64,000 nt of DNA from Forficula auricularia (GCA_024734495.1 JALMQS010000302.1:148539-212538); one strand, 5' to 3'. Shown: positions 21,091 through 32,185, numbered from the stretch's first letter. Made by a program: numbers and translations. Notes: generated by a model not told the origin, from the sequence alone.

Positions 21091-21826
21091 ACACTCAAAA
21101 AATTTTTAAGAAAAAAATAAAAACAGACTTCAAAAATAAATGCAACAAATAAAATACACTAAAAGGTACAAAATAATTATTATCTTATTTAGTTACAACC
21201 AAACGACGAAATATTAACACGAAATTACTTTTTGAAGTCGGTGCCAAACATATACCTTATGAATCGCACTCGACGGATCTTACTTAGTACGTTTGGAGGA
21301 TATGCTCGCTTATAGGTATAGTTTGTTTGGTACCGAATTCAAAAAGTAATTTCGTGTTAATATTTCGTCGTTTAGTTGTAACTAAATAAGATAATAATTA
21401 TTTTATACCTTTTAGTGTATTTTATTTGTTGCATTTAATTTTTTGAAGTCGGTTTTTATTTTTTTCTTAAAATTTTTATTTTTCTTTTTTAGTGATGTTA
21501 TTAATAGTGATCATATCATCAGAACTTGACCAAATTAATATGACACCATCCCTAAGACACTCCCTTTCGGATAAAAAAAGAACCATCGAAATCGGTTCAT
21601 AAACAAAGAGGTTAGGTCTAAACAAACCTAATAAAAAAGGTCTAATACCTATGAAAAAAATCGAAAAAAAATGGGACCAATCGGAAGCTAGACTGGACCC
21701 AATGCAAAAAAAATTTTCAAAATCGGTTGACAATTGGCGGAGATATGAGGTAACATAGGCACAAAAAAAAAAAAAAAAAATTCAGTCTAATAGAGAACCT
21801 CCTCCTTTTTTGAAGTCGGTTAAAAA
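21091..21826 (+). mobile_element. Palindromic CCGACTTC element, copy 3
   Basis: Same architecture and orientation as 9153-9899: palindromic part to about 21478, then the tail ending ccttttttgaagtcggttaa. The left terminus has one change (cagacttc). The flanks carry tgggtgtttattttcaaaa and its inverse (21080 and 21850), suggesting it sits inside another inverted repeat. Confidence 0.8.
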
Positions 21827-21894
21827 TAATGACTAGAATCTCCCTAATTTTGGGTGTTTATTTTCAAAACATTTTTAAATGAAAATAAATTATA

Positions 21895-22210
21895 TTATAT
21901 AATATTCAAGTGTATATGATTTCTTGTCGTAATTACTTATTATTCCATTTAAATACCCAAATATTAAATTTAACTATTCCACTATTTTACCCAAATAACA
22001 ATATTTTCATAATTTACTTATTGGTGCTTGGCTTAAATAACGGCATTTTAATTATTAATATATGTAGAGTTGTTCCAAAAATATGAGAATACTTAAAATA
22101 CGTATATTATTTATTCATATTGAACATTGATCGATATCGCCATAATTAACTTCACCATCTATTCATATCAAATATAATTTCTTAACAATAAATATATCGT
22201 TTTTTCAGTG
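21895..22210 (+). repeat. AT-rich dispersed repeat, copy 2 (family A)
   Basis: Matches 1240-1585, ending atatatcgttttttcagtg at 22210, which is inverted at 25712. Confidence 0.65.
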
Positions 22211-22835
22211 TACGTTCCACTTTGTTATCGTCTAACCGACTTCTATTTAGTTCAAGTTCAAATCCAAAAATCGAATTTTTTCTCTCATTTTTTTTTCTTT
22301 TTTAATATAAATTTGTCTATTGAAATGGTTATCTCTCTCTGTGCAGCAGCACAGTATTCATCTCATCTAGTAGTAGTAGTAGTAGTGGTGGTATGATTTG
22401 TTGTTGTTATGGATTGTGTGTGGGGTTTGTTGACCTCCTCCTCCAATTCTACCGCACAGCTAATGACACTGCGGCTAAAATATTGAACAGCCTCCAGGGG
22501 CGAGGCGCCCCGGCCCCGGCTATACCCGGAAATGGGTCGAATTTTACGAAAATAAAAATAAATAAACCTTACGCCGCTATAAAACAAACACGATAAGTTA
22601 CCACTCAACGGGTATGAATAGCAAATCCTATTGATTTATTTAAATTGCTCTCGAAAGGCTGGCTGGCTGGCTGGGTGTCGAGAAGGAAACAAAAAAACAA
22701 TTTCTATTCTTTCTTCCGATTTTTATTTATTCAACTCTTCCTTTCCTCTGTGTAGAATCTTTTAATTTAATTTCGACTTGCTTGAAATTTCGCACATAAT
22801 ATATCAAAAAAGATCCAGAAATTAAAGGGATATAA
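22211..22835. other. No gene recognised; (TAG)n microsatellite
   Basis: A tagtagtagtagtagtag run at 22370-22388. A GC-rich patch (22495-22530, cgaggcgccccggccccgg) stands out, and frames across it on both strands (22363-22608) have no family signature. Confidence 0.35.
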
Positions 22836-22875
22836 AACCGACTTCAAAAAAAATTAAATGCAACAAATAAAATAA
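22836..22875 (+). mobile_element. Palindromic CCGACTTC element, terminal scrap
   Basis: aaaccgacttcaaaaaaaat followed by taaatgcaacaaataa matches the first 40 bp of the complete copies and stops where the hAT-like end begins. Confidence 0.55.
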
Positions 22876-23496
22876 TAATAACTAGAGATGAAACGGATAT
22901 TCGGTAACTATCCGGTAACCGGCCTATCCGGCTCAAATTTTAAATCCGGCCGAATACCGGATAAGAAACGAGTATCCGGCCGGATACCGGATTTCAAATA
23001 AATACAGCATAAAGATTGAAGGCACTTTATTTAACAGAGACTCATGAATTTTTAATAACAAAACAAAATAATTAATACTCAAACTGCACTAAGGGCAAAT
23101 TATGATGAATAAATACCAATTTCTCTGCGTTCAAAGGCAACAGACGGTTTCGCTTGTCTTCGTATACAAGGCCAGCTTCCGAAAAAAGTCTTTCGCTATA
23201 TACGCTGCTGCAGGGCGCTGAAAGATAAACTCTAGTAAACTTCGTTAAGTTTGGGTATTGTACAGCATTAGCTGACCACCAAATATAAGGATCACGATCG
23301 CGACCAATGCGCACTGAATTCAGATAAGAATCAATTTCACATGCAATTGCGTTTTTTCCTTGATCGTGACATTGACTAGTGTCGTTTTCTGTCGCTACCT
23401 CATTAAAGCAATCCCAAAAGGTATCATGAGCTTCGCGAGATACAGCCCTCCTGAATATTTTCGGAAACCTATATCTTTCTGTACATATTCTTAATC
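22876..23496 (-). pseudogene. hAT-superfamily transposase, last exon with dimerisation domain
   Basis: The minus-strand frame runs without interruption from about 23496 to the stop at 23072. It contains the hAT C-terminal dimerisation signature: DPYIWWSANAVQYPNL, then PCSSVYSERLFSEAG, then RNRLLPLNAEKLVFIHHNL. Upstream is the acidic linker FWDCFNEVATENDTS. The frame begins right after a TTTTTTTTTCTAG tract, a good 3' splice site, so an upstream exon is expected on the minus strand beyond 23500. A Helitron now occupies 23587-24607 there. A TAGAGATGAAACGGATA-type hAT end lies at about 22877. It may be a transposase remnant or part of a ZBED-like domesticated gene. Catalytic residues are not in this exon. 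Confidence 0.75.
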
Positions 23497-23921
23497 TAGA
23501 AAAAAAAACTGAACAACTTTTATTAGAACTATCTTTTATACGACATCAAATAAAAAAAATATTAAATCAATTAGATCTCAAAAAAATCTACTCTTATTAA
23601 ACGAGCAAAATTGTGTATATATATATATAGAATCAGGTTTCTCGAAAATGGCTCTAACGATTTGGATGAAATTCACTGGTTAGGAGGGTTTTGTGTTGGA
23701 CATTCGATCTGTCACGGTCTCATTTTAGGCTAAGTTGTTTTTGATGGGTTTTTTGTTAATTGAAATAATTATTCACATTCACAGGTGGTTGTCTCAATAA
23801 AAATGTATATTTACATTTTTATTCAATTTCCTATTAATTTTAATTGGTTTTTCAATTTTAAATTCCACTAATAGATCATTATAAATATTATATATATTAA
23901 AGTTAGAAAATTTAATTGATT

Positions 23922-24172
23922 GGATGGATGGAAAGGGGGGAGTTGAGAAATAGAATCCAATCGACTTGATTGGGGTAATAATGGAATTGTAATAATTATC
24001 GGAAAAGAGGTTTTTTATCTAATTAGATTTTTCCTCTTATTAAAAACAAGGACTAAAATATGAATAAGGACACTCGATGGTGGAGAAGCAATCTCCGGAA
24101 TCGAAGCTAAAATACAAGGTATACATTAATTAATGTAAAATAATTGGTTTAATAAAATTTATAAAAAAAAAA
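23922..24172 (+). mobile_element. Poly(A)-tailed SINE-like retroposon nested in Helitron
   Basis: Same family as 428-676. Flanked by the perfect 11-bp repeat TTTAATTGATT (23911-23921 and 24173-24183), with a poly(A) end next to the right copy. Confidence 0.8.
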
Positions 24173-24355
24173 TTTAATTGATTAAAAATTCGAATTTTAA
24201 ATCCCACAAAGGTATATTTTCTATATTAGAATTTGGCAATTTAATTGATGAACTCAAAAATTGTTATTTAATTAAAAAAAATTATTATACGGTATTTATT
24301 TATATACCTATACATATATACACATAATCTGTGGGCTATTACAGGGCTAGAAATG

Positions 24356-24545
24356 CAAAAACTGGGTGAGGGGGAGGGGGTGAGGGTGGAGGTGACAATG
24401 GGGGAGATGTGGGGGTGCGGTGGTGAAGGGCTACGGCGGGGGAGGAAGTGGTTTCGGGGGTGGGGGGATGGAGTGGATGTGGGGTGGAGGGTTCAGGGGT
24501 GCAAGTGGTGGGGGTCCGGGGTGTGGGGGGAGGGGGTTGAGGGGA
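24356..24545 (+). other. G-rich, C-poor tract with quadruplex potential
   Basis: About 190 bp dominated by GGG/GGGG runs (gtgagggggagggggtgag, gtgtggggggagggggttg) just upstream of the Helitron 3' hairpin. The equivalent C-rich tract lies at 6690-6795 in the inverted copy, so it is part of the element. Confidence 0.75.
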
Positions 24546-24606
24546 TTAATATATAGCATTTAACTGAAGCGACAAGTTACCGAGCATCGCTCGGTGTCCA
24601 GGTACT

Positions 24607-24732
24607 AATTATTATTTTAACAATCATTCAACTTAATTATCAAATAATAATGATCGAATATTAAATTATTTATTTAATAATTAAATATTTGATGATTATT
24701 ATTTGATAATTAAGTTGAATGATTGTTAAAAT
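24607..24732. repeat. Perfect 45-bp palindrome arms
   Basis: aattattattttaacaatca... at 24607-24651 is exactly inverted at about 24688-24732, with a short AT-rich loop. It starts at the Helitron 3' end. Confidence 0.85.
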
Positions 24733-24759
24733 AATAATTATTTGGATTTTTTTGAGATC

Positions 24760-25045
24760 GAATTGATTCATCTATTTTGTTTATTTGATGTCGTATAAAA
24801 AAATAGTTCTTATGAAAGTTGTTCAGTTTTTTATGTAGATTGTGGAAATGTAATGAAAAATATAGGTTTCTATTTAAAAAACAGAACTTGACCTTGAAAT
24901 AACCTTGAAAGCTTGTTCTAGGTCAACAAAAAAAAGGGTAGTTTAGTTTCCCTCATGATATATATAAACTTTTAATTTCAATCTTTTTTCCATATAATTC
25001 ACTGTTTTTGAGTTATAAGAAAAGTAAAAACTCACCCGGTATATA
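24760..25045 (+). repeat. Dispersed repeat, also at 42750-43030
   Basis: Shares gttgttcagttttttatgtag, aaaacagaacttgac and actcacccggtatata with the second locus. The ctcacccggtatat end may be a terminus. Class unknown. Confidence 0.6.
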
Positions 25046-25694
25046 AGATTAAAATTTTAATTTTATCAATAATATTAATCAATCTAAAATCTTTGCAGAG
25101 TACTTTGTTTTTAGAATAAGAGTCTTCTTTTATTTATTTTTTATTATTTTATTTTTCTACTATAATATATTGACAATGGATGGTAATTTTACATTATAAA
25201 CAGGTATTTTGGAGCATTTATTTTATTTAACCGTGATTACTGCCCCAATTGATTCCATTCCCCTAAAATACACTGTTGTGGGTGTTTCTATCTCTGTCTC
25301 TTTCACTCACATTAGAGCATTGGGTAATCGCTTTTACCCGCAAATTGTCAATTTCCATTATATTCTCCCTTTCACTTCACTTTAACAACCATATTCAGAT
25401 TTACAATTATTCTAGCTCTTGTATTTTTTTTTTTTTTTTTTTTTTATGGTTTACCTCTATATCTATATATAGTAAATTTTTGATTGGAAATTACAATGAT
25501 TTTCCATTCAACGCAGGAAAGCGAATTTTATTGATGATCAATCATTTTCAAGTTTCTGATTTCATGGAAAATTGATTCATTTGATGATTCCCCCATCAAC
25601 TCTAATTCGAAATTGACTTTTCTCTTTTACTATCTAAGTACTTAGCCAAGAGCTTTGATTAAATTTTTTGTTTTTTACACGCTTTTATTAAATT
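25046..25694. other. No gene recognised
   Basis: AT-rich, with a T homopolymer at 25424-25445. A 99-codon frame across it is low-complexity Ser/Phe and unconvincing. Confidence 0.4.
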
Positions 25695-26665
25695 TATTCT
25701 TGGATCTACAGTGAAAAAACGATATATTTATAGTTAAGAAATTATATTTGATATGAATAGATGGTGAATTCAATTATGGCGAAATCGATCTCTGTTCAAT
25801 ATGAATAAATAATATACGTATTTTAAGTATTCTCATATTTTGGAGTAAATCTAGATCAGTGGTTCCCAACCTGGAGGCGATCTCCCCCCAAGTGGGCGAT
25901 TTGGGTTATCGGGGGGCGATAAAAAAGTGCGGGGGCGATTGGGGGGCCGATGAGTATTCAAAGGGGGAACATTTAAAATACACTCACATGCGAAGAAATG
26001 GAATCACTTCCCTTACGAGTTGTTTTATGTAATTTTCATTATCAAATATAAATAATGTTGTATTAATAGTTTTTTATTTAAATTTCTAATAAATTACAAA
26101 GAAACATACTGTTGTTAACGCGGCATTTAGAGTATTTTTTTTTCTTCATAATAATTTAATTTTTTTGGAGTAGCAGGCGGCATGTCCTTTGATGCTGGAA
26201 TATGCCTTATTTGACAATAGGATGGTGGGACTTTACAATTCCCACTTTTTGAACCTCAATAAATTTAATTTATGTTTGTCATATTTTGGGTTAAGAGATT
26301 CTGAAGGAAACACCAGATGTCGTGAATAAATTCATTGATTGGGGGTTTTCTGTAAAAAATGTACATTTTTATTTTTTTTCTATTTTATTTAAAAGGGACC
26401 GCATAAAACTGCTTTGGTTGTTTTTATATACGGTAATAAAATTTTTTAAAATAATACAAGTGCTTTAATATTTACACTTTACTTCAAATTAAAATTAGGC
26501 TTACAATGAAAATGAAAAAGGGGCGATAGGTGTTAGTCAACCTCTAGAAAGGGGCGATGGGCCACAAAAGGTTGGGAACCACTGCTCTAGATATATTAAT
26601 AGTTAAGATGCCGTTATTTAAGCCAAGCACCAATAAGTAAATTATGAAAATATTGTTATTGACCA
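25695..26665 (-). repeat. Family A repeat, inverted copy 3, split by a hAT MITE
   Basis: 25712-25856 and 26585-26665 together correspond to 1430-1580 and 21985-22210 read in reverse. The split point is exactly the MITE insertion site. Confidence 0.7.
25857..26584. mobile_element. hAT non-autonomous element, 728 bp
   Basis: Ends CAGTGGTTCCCAACCTGG and, inverted, AGGTTGGGAACCACTG. The 8-bp flanks atctagat (25849-25856) and ctctagat (26585-26592) differ at one position. Subterminal gggcgat repeats occur at both ends. No transposase frame inside. Confidence 0.85.
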
Positions 26666-27024
26666 AAATTTGGTGATGGACACTTTTCAAAAACGAAGCC
26701 AAAAAAATGAGTTTAGATTTATTTCTTTTCTTAAAAATCGGCTTTCCATCTGGGAATAATAACAAAAGTGTTGTTTCATTCCTTTTACCCGCAAGTATTG
26801 GGAAAAAATCGCCATTTTTGTAAGATAAAAAAAGAGCTGAGTTATTCTCATTTCAAAAATACACCCATCTATTCCGGGACACATTTTATTTTTAAAATCA
26901 AAGAGTTGATCAGTTTATAATTAAGAAACAATTAGCATAAGAGCAGAGGTTGGTTTAAGGGTACAAATACCTGTATGGTAAAGTTAAAATAAATAAATAA
27001 TATTCATTATCAGGTTATTATTGA
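26666..27024. other. No gene recognised
   Basis: AT-rich. atacctgtatggtaaagtta near 26968 is the terminus of a CTTTACCATACA MITE with nothing recognisable attached. Confidence 0.4.
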
Positions 27025-27650
27025 CAACGAGCTTTTCGTGCGTGCCTCGGAACTCGGCCCTCCGGACTGGTGCCCTGGCGGGCAGCGTCTCGGTCCAAAA
27101 ATTTTATTCCTCTTAACAAACTACCGAAAATACATCGTCTCTTAAAAGTTTCGCCTCTTTAATTTTTGAGTGGCGAAGGGTGGGGGGAATAATTATCAAT
27201 ATATTTAATGTTTCTTAATTTAAAATGAATTGGAGTCTTTCATTTCAAAATTCGAGTCCAAATTACAATTATATTTCAAATTTGCTTGGTTAATGAAAAT
27301 CGATTGGAGCCATCAGTTTAAAATCCGAGCTGACAATTATATTTCAAATTTGCCTCGTTAATTAATATATATTTAATGTTTCTTAATTTAAAATCTATTG
27401 GTGTTTTTTCATTTTCATTCGAGTTCAAATGAATACAATATTATCTCGACACAATGTTTAAATCAAAAATATATAGTTTTAGTAACAGAAATCAAGATAT
27501 AAATATTAATGTTGCATTGGTGTAATGGCTAGAGCTGATGCCCTTAGTTCAAGAGTTCGTCCGTTCGATTCTAGGCAAGAGGGTAATTTTTTTAAAGAAA
27601 ATTCTCTTAGCGTTGTTACAAATTAATCTAGGCTCTTATATTATATATAG
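27025..27650 (+). repeat. Composite repeat family C, copy 2
   Basis: Same order as 4652-5235: GC-rich head (27030-27100), AT-rich middle with an extra ~75 bp, then a tRNA-like module at 27510-27585 (A box-like TGTAATGGCTAGAGC, B box-like CCGTTCGATTCTAGG). Confidence 0.7.
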
Positions 27651-28134
27651 TATATAATATATAGTTATGTGGTCTTTATAATATCGTTGCAGGTGGTCTT
27701 TATTTAATAAGGGGAGGCGCCCAATTCTTAAGACAAAGATTTTAAAAACAAATCAAACAAAACGTTGACAACATGACATAAAAAAAAGAAGAGAAAGATG
27801 CCTGATTCGTCATCCCAAACGAAGGGGGGGGGGGAGAACCACTTTAAGAATTCTATTGTCTTTCGGGGAAAAAAGTTTTAATAACTCCAGACAAAAAAAG
27901 TTTTCATTAATATTGATTTTTGTCTCCGAACTCGGGTCTATTAATTAACTATACGTATGTAGAGATATACAAATTAATCTATTATTAAAGTTGGTATCGG
28001 GAAATAAGGGCTTTAATTTTATGCATATAATTTTTATTTTGTTGTCATCTTCAGTGCTCTAAAAAGTGATAAGGCCTCAATTAATACAGATTATAATATT
28101 TTCAAATCAAAATCAAAATTGATCTCAAATAAAC
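27651..28134. other. No gene recognised
   Basis: AT-rich with a G homopolymer at 27825. No repeat partner noticed. Confidence 0.35.
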
Positions 28135-28735
28135 TGCAACGGATCGTTGCTAAACTTTATCCAAATTCATTTGAAATATTAATATGTTCTTGAGTAAAGT
28201 ACTTTAAAATATAATTTTACTAAAAACTTTATTTAACCTTTTTTGTGGTCCCCGAGGTACTTAATTAGGATATTAAATTTCATCAAAATTGGTTAAGTCA
28301 TTTTCAAGATATTTAGAAAAAACTAAAAAAGTACTGAAATAAAGTACTAATGTTTGTGGACCGATATGTACCAAAAACTAATCAGCGCTTCATTTTGTTA
28401 AACTAATGGTAGGTTTTCAATTTCATTTCAATCAGCGCAAAGGTGTGGAAAAAATCGTGGACGAAAAAAACGATAACACACATACATCCATCCATCCATC
28501 CATCCCCACGCACTTCCAAAAAAAATGGCACTTTTTGGCCTCTCGACGAGATTTCAGGTAATTTTTGGCAAAACCGTCACGTGCTAAAATTCAATCTCAT
28601 TGAATACTTCAATTTGTGACCTTAATTGAGTCTATGGGTTCCGTAGTCTTTACCTGAGGACCCTTTAAAGTCGCGCTTGCCGCGAGAGCGATTCCAATAC
28701 TTTCTCCCATGCTTCGCATTGGATAAAGTAAAAAC
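28135..28735 (-). repeat. Dispersed repeat family B, inverted copy 2
   Basis: Starts ctgcaacggatcgttgc and ends catgcttcgcattgga. Matches 3138-3765 in reverse with few differences, including the CATC microsatellite at 28489-28504. Confidence 0.8.
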
Positions 28736-28867
28736 CACTTCAATATATACAAAAAACTAATTAATACACAGAAAAAAAATCATTTTACATACCAAATAGT
28801 TAACTTCCTTGCAGAATTGTCATTTTTATAATTCTCTCTTAGTTAATTTAGATATTAAATTGAAATA

Positions 28868-28985
28868 CACTGCGGTGTAAAAAAAATCGATACGCTAATA
28901 AAAACTTCATTTAATAGCAAATTATTTGTAAAATGTTTACAAATAGCCATATAATTTGTTCTGTTAACTCTTAAACTAACATACT
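28868..28985 (+). mobile_element. Tc1-like terminal segment
   Basis: TACACTGCGGTGTAAAAAAA is cognate to the ends at 33012 and 31273. The following aattatttgtaaa...aactcttaaactaac text matches 33780-33870 inverted. Confidence 0.55.
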
Positions 28986-29069
28986 ATATTCAATCATCCG
29001 GCTAAAATCTGACCACCATAAATAAATAAATTAATTCATTCATTCATAAATTAATTCCTGTGAATCCAT

Positions 29070-29121
29070 TGTAATAGACTGATGAAGAGGGCAAAGCCCT
29101 CGAAACTATAGTCTCGTTATA
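29070..29121 (+). ncRNA. Hammerhead-ribozyme-like motif with perfect 6-bp stem II
   Basis: CUGAUGA at 29079-29085, stem II GAGGGC (29087-29092) with GCCCUC (29096-29101) around an AAA loop, GAAA at 29102-29105, C-UAUA-G forming a one-pair stem III, then GUC at 29111-29113. The stem III region ACUAUAGU is a perfect palindrome and could pair between two molecules. Stem I (aauaga with ucguuau) pairs with bulges. All conserved core positions are present. It matches minimal type-I hammerheads of Penelope-like elements. No protein frame accompanies it. Confidence 0.75.
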
Positions 29122-29221
29122 AATAAATAAAATTTATAATTCCAGCAGAAGACACACTCTTTTATTGTCTCCTTCAATATATAAAAATTCTGCTACTCTC
29201 GGCAAAAACTTTCAATTTAAG

Positions 29222-29480
29222 ATATCATTTATTAGATAAAGCTTTAAAAAGCCGACGTTTCGGAGATTTTTTCGCTACTTCTTCAGAATTTTTAAAAGCT
29301 TAATGAAGAAGGAGACAAAAATCTCTGGAACGTCGACTTTTTAAAAACAAGAAAGAGAAAAAAAGCTTTATCTAATAAATTACATCTTGTTAGATATAAT
29401 TTTTCTCTTATTTGTATCTGGACTGCCTCATCCAAATCCTGTAATATTAATTTACCAGTCCGTCTCGATTAATGTTAAAA
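29222..29480. repeat. Foldback of a decayed hammerhead repeat
   Basis: 29228-29290 and 29300-29385 are imperfect inverted copies, with ccgacgtttcggagatt against aatctctggaacgtcgac. Both carry decayed CUGAAGA...GAAACGUC motifs. The accagtccgtctcgatta text at 29455 matches the lead of the repeats at 5740 and 46190 in reverse. Confidence 0.6.
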
Positions 29481-30360
29481 AATTTAATTTATTATTTCAA
29501 ACCCCCATTCCGTAGTCCAAGGGTGGGGTGGGGGGAGGGCTTCGCAGCTGGTTGTATAAAATTTGATTATCCATAAATTTTACAAAATTTTGGCGCAGAG
29601 ATGACCCTAAACTTAACGTATTGAAAAATAATTACATTCATCTTCAATAGTATGAACCATTAATAATTACCGATTAATGGGATTAATTCTCGAATTAGTT
29701 TAACCTCGATATTTGGTTTCAATTAATAATAGCAGGTAATTATTCATCAAAACCGATTACTTACTTTGGACGTAAAATAGGTAGGTTTATATTTTTCTAG
29801 AGATTAAAATTAATCTATGTTTGAATTTTTTTTTTTTTAATTAAAAAAAAAGTATGAATGTAAATTCATCTCTTTGTAAAGTGTAAGCCGTTCTGTTCCG
29901 GATCAACACATAATAAATATTCACAATCATCCCCCCCCCCTCCTGTTTATGAAAATCCTCTAACTTTCCATTAATTATTAAAAATTCGTATTTCTGTTTT
30001 TGATTCAATTCCAATACTATTGAATATTCATGATTTTCTTGATGAATTTATTATTATTATTATTATTTCTAATTTTTTTCGTCTAATGATTAAAAATACA
30101 CCCATCCATCGATTTACACGGTTTTTAATATGTCCCCCTAGCCCCTGTGTTAGGGGGTGTTGCGTGGTGCGTGTCCGCGCTGACCGCCTAGTTGGTGGGC
30201 GCTATCCAGCCTAGTTGGTGGGTGAATGCATGTTGGATGTGGTGCATGCTGAGCGAATGCTCGCAGGGTAATGTTCGTGCCTTGGTGGATGCTGGAGGTG
30301 ACCCTATTGTTTTTGAATTTTATAAAAAAATAAGCTGACGTGTTCTGATGTGGCCATCCA
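29481..30360. other. No gene recognised
   Basis: AT-rich, with G and C homopolymers (29525, 29931). 30130-30300 is GC-richer, with overlapping frames on both strands and a cctagttggtgggcg doublet (30187, 30211). No family signature. Confidence 0.35.
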
Positions 30361-30912
30361 CTTGACTTTACCATACAACCTGGCTCCTCATTTATATTTA
30401 ATATTTAATAAAATTATTTATAATCATGTAGGGGAGGGGGTTAGTTTTTGCATTTTTAGACTCCTGGGACCCACTGATTATGTATACAAAATTTGGTTGA
30501 GTTTGCTCAAACGACCTAGAATTTTAATTTTTAACCCCCCTTCGACCCTCCTTAATTTTGGGTCAATATGCATCAAAATCTAATCAGCTCTTAATCTCAA
30601 TAGACCAAAACTACGTGTGAAATTTGGTTTCGATGTTCACACTAGTTTTTGAGCTAGCTCGTCCACAAATTTGGTAGCACACAGACTAACTAACAGACAT
30701 TTTGACAAAACAATTATTATCTGGAAAAATATAATTTTTTTCGATGTTCACTTATTAGAGCTTTTTTTGTAGACCTAAATGCCATGGTTTCGCTCAATTT
30801 TTTTAAGCAAAATAGTTTCAGCCGTTTTTTAGATATTTTGAAAAAAAGGAGGAAAAAACCCCACTTATTTCATGCACGATTATAATACTTGACCATGCCC
30901 TGTATGGTAAAG
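30361..30912 (-). mobile_element. CTTTACCATACA MITE, complete
   Basis: Ends gactttaccatacaacctgg and ctgtatggtaaagt are inverted. The interior carries aattttgggtcaatatgca, ttttgagctagctcgtcca and cgttttttagatattttg segments in the reverse order of the copy at 36230-36895. No frame. Other copies or fragments: 19698, 34205, 44575, 62738. Confidence 0.75.
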
Positions 30913-31083
30913 TAAAAATAAGTGAAATTAAATTAAAAGATACAATTACAAATTATCATACTTTCACAATATCACTTTACATTTAAATAAAGTTTTAATA
31001 AAAGATCAAATTCCATTTGAAATATCAATAAAATGAATAATTTTGAATTAATGAATCATTGATAGAAAGATAAAATATACAAA

Positions 31084-31273
31084 ATGGATATTTATGAAGT
31101 TCAAGCAGTTCAAATTGTGTGCCTAATTAATCAAGGGCTAAGACAACGACAAGTGGCAATTACACTTGCAATAAGTAATAATTTCAATAATGTATGATTC
31201 CATGTAAAAAAAATTAAAAAATATTTAATATTTAATACAGTTTTTATTGGAGGCTCGATTTTTTTGCAGTGTA
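31084..31273 (+). pseudogene. Tc1-like transposase N-terminal fragment
   Basis: ATG at 31084 opens a 37-codon frame with the helix-turn-helix start of Tc1-type transposases: QAVQIVCLINQGLRQRQVA, then ITLAIS. A TGA stop follows at about 31195. Downstream is an inverted terminus ending tgcagtgta near 31273, so most of the gene has been deleted. A second copy lies inverted at 33095-33225. Confidence 0.65.
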
Positions 31274-31796
31274 TTTTATTATTATTTAAAGAGTTTAAGG
31301 TAAATAAATATCCGTTCTTTGGTAGTTAAATAAAACAAAATAGAAGACAAGTAGCAAAGGCGGATTCACTTATGCCTTACCTCTCTTGTATTAGAGCGAA
31401 CAAGAGTTAAAATATTTGTGTCAAACTAACCATGAGAGAGAGAAGGATTCACTTAAGCCCCTGTTTATCCGCAACCCGGAGCACCAAGTTTACTTTCCAC
31501 TCTGCTAGTTTCGCTACTATCGATACCCCCCATGTTATTAACTTTATTACTTTTATTTATCTAGATATAGACTAAAACTCCCTTTTGGGCCGGGATAACT
31601 AATTCGGATTAAATTTTAGTAAGCGGTAATAAAATTAAAATTCTAAGTTCTAACTTGAGTCAGGCAAGGCAGGGGTGTACCTCTTCGAAATTATATTAAA
31701 GTGTAAGTATATTAGCCAATCAATTTTAGCTTAAATTTTGATATTTTAAATCAAGTCGATTCAGTAGTCCATCGTATATTCCTCTTCTTATATTTT
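31274..31796. other. No gene; one short shared segment
   Basis: cgctacta-type text at 31450-31540 (ctgtttatccgcaaccc, tctgctagtttcgctacta) recurs at 42600-42665 beside the LINE. Otherwise AT-rich with nothing recognised. Confidence 0.4.
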
Positions 31797-32185
31797 TAAC
31801 CGACTTCAAAAAAGAAGGAGGTTCTCAATTCGACTGAATTTTTTTTTGTGTCTATGTTACCTGATATATTCGCCAATAGTGAATCGATTTTGATTATTTT
31901 TTGCATTGGGTTCAGTCTAGTTTCCGATTGGTCCCGTTTTTTTTTTCATTGGTATTTGACCTTTTTTGTTGTTTGTTCAGGGATAACTTCTTTGTTTATG
32001 AACGGATTTTAATGATTCTTTCTGCGTTTGGCTCAGTATAGTCAAGATACCTATTTATTTATTTATTTTATGTATGTTCAGGGAGAACTTTTTGGACCGA
32101 TTTCGATGATTTTTTTTTTATTGGAAAAAAGTTACCTTAGGGGTGGTTTCATTTTAATTTGGTCAAGTTCTGATGATATAATCAA
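31797..32185 (-). mobile_element. Palindromic CCGACTTC element, tail fragment
   Basis: Begins aaccgacttcaaaaaagaag and follows the tail of the complete copies with an internal duplication (ctttgtttatgaac...ttcagggag), ending near tctgatgatataatca. The palindromic half is missing. Confidence 0.7.

Larger units (their letters stand above)
23587..24607 (+). mobile_element. Helitron-like element, full length, best preserved
   Basis: Starts TCTACTCTTATTAAACGAGC after host A and ends with the hairpin ACCGAGCATCGCTCGGT followed by CCAGGTACTA(A) before T. These features fit the Helitron rule of TC at the 5' end, a short 3' hairpin about 10 bp from a CTRR end, and insertion between A and T. Contains a nested poly(A) retroposon (23922-24172) and a G-rich tract (24356-24545). 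No Rep/helicase frame, so mobilised in trans. Confidence 0.85.
23505..24832. repeat. Inverted repeat bracketing a Helitron
   Basis: 23505-23585 (actgaacaacttttatta through tctcaaaaaaa) reappears inverted at 24740-24832. The Helitron and a perfect 45-bp palindrome occupy the space between. The right arm continues into the repeat at 24760-25045, also present at 42750-43030. Confidence 0.7.

Noticed and set aside
28489..28504. CRISPR-like or regulatory short repeats
   Set aside because: A simple CATC microsatellite inside a dispersed repeat. No direct-repeat and spacer structure occurs anywhere in the window, and the DNA is eukaryotic.
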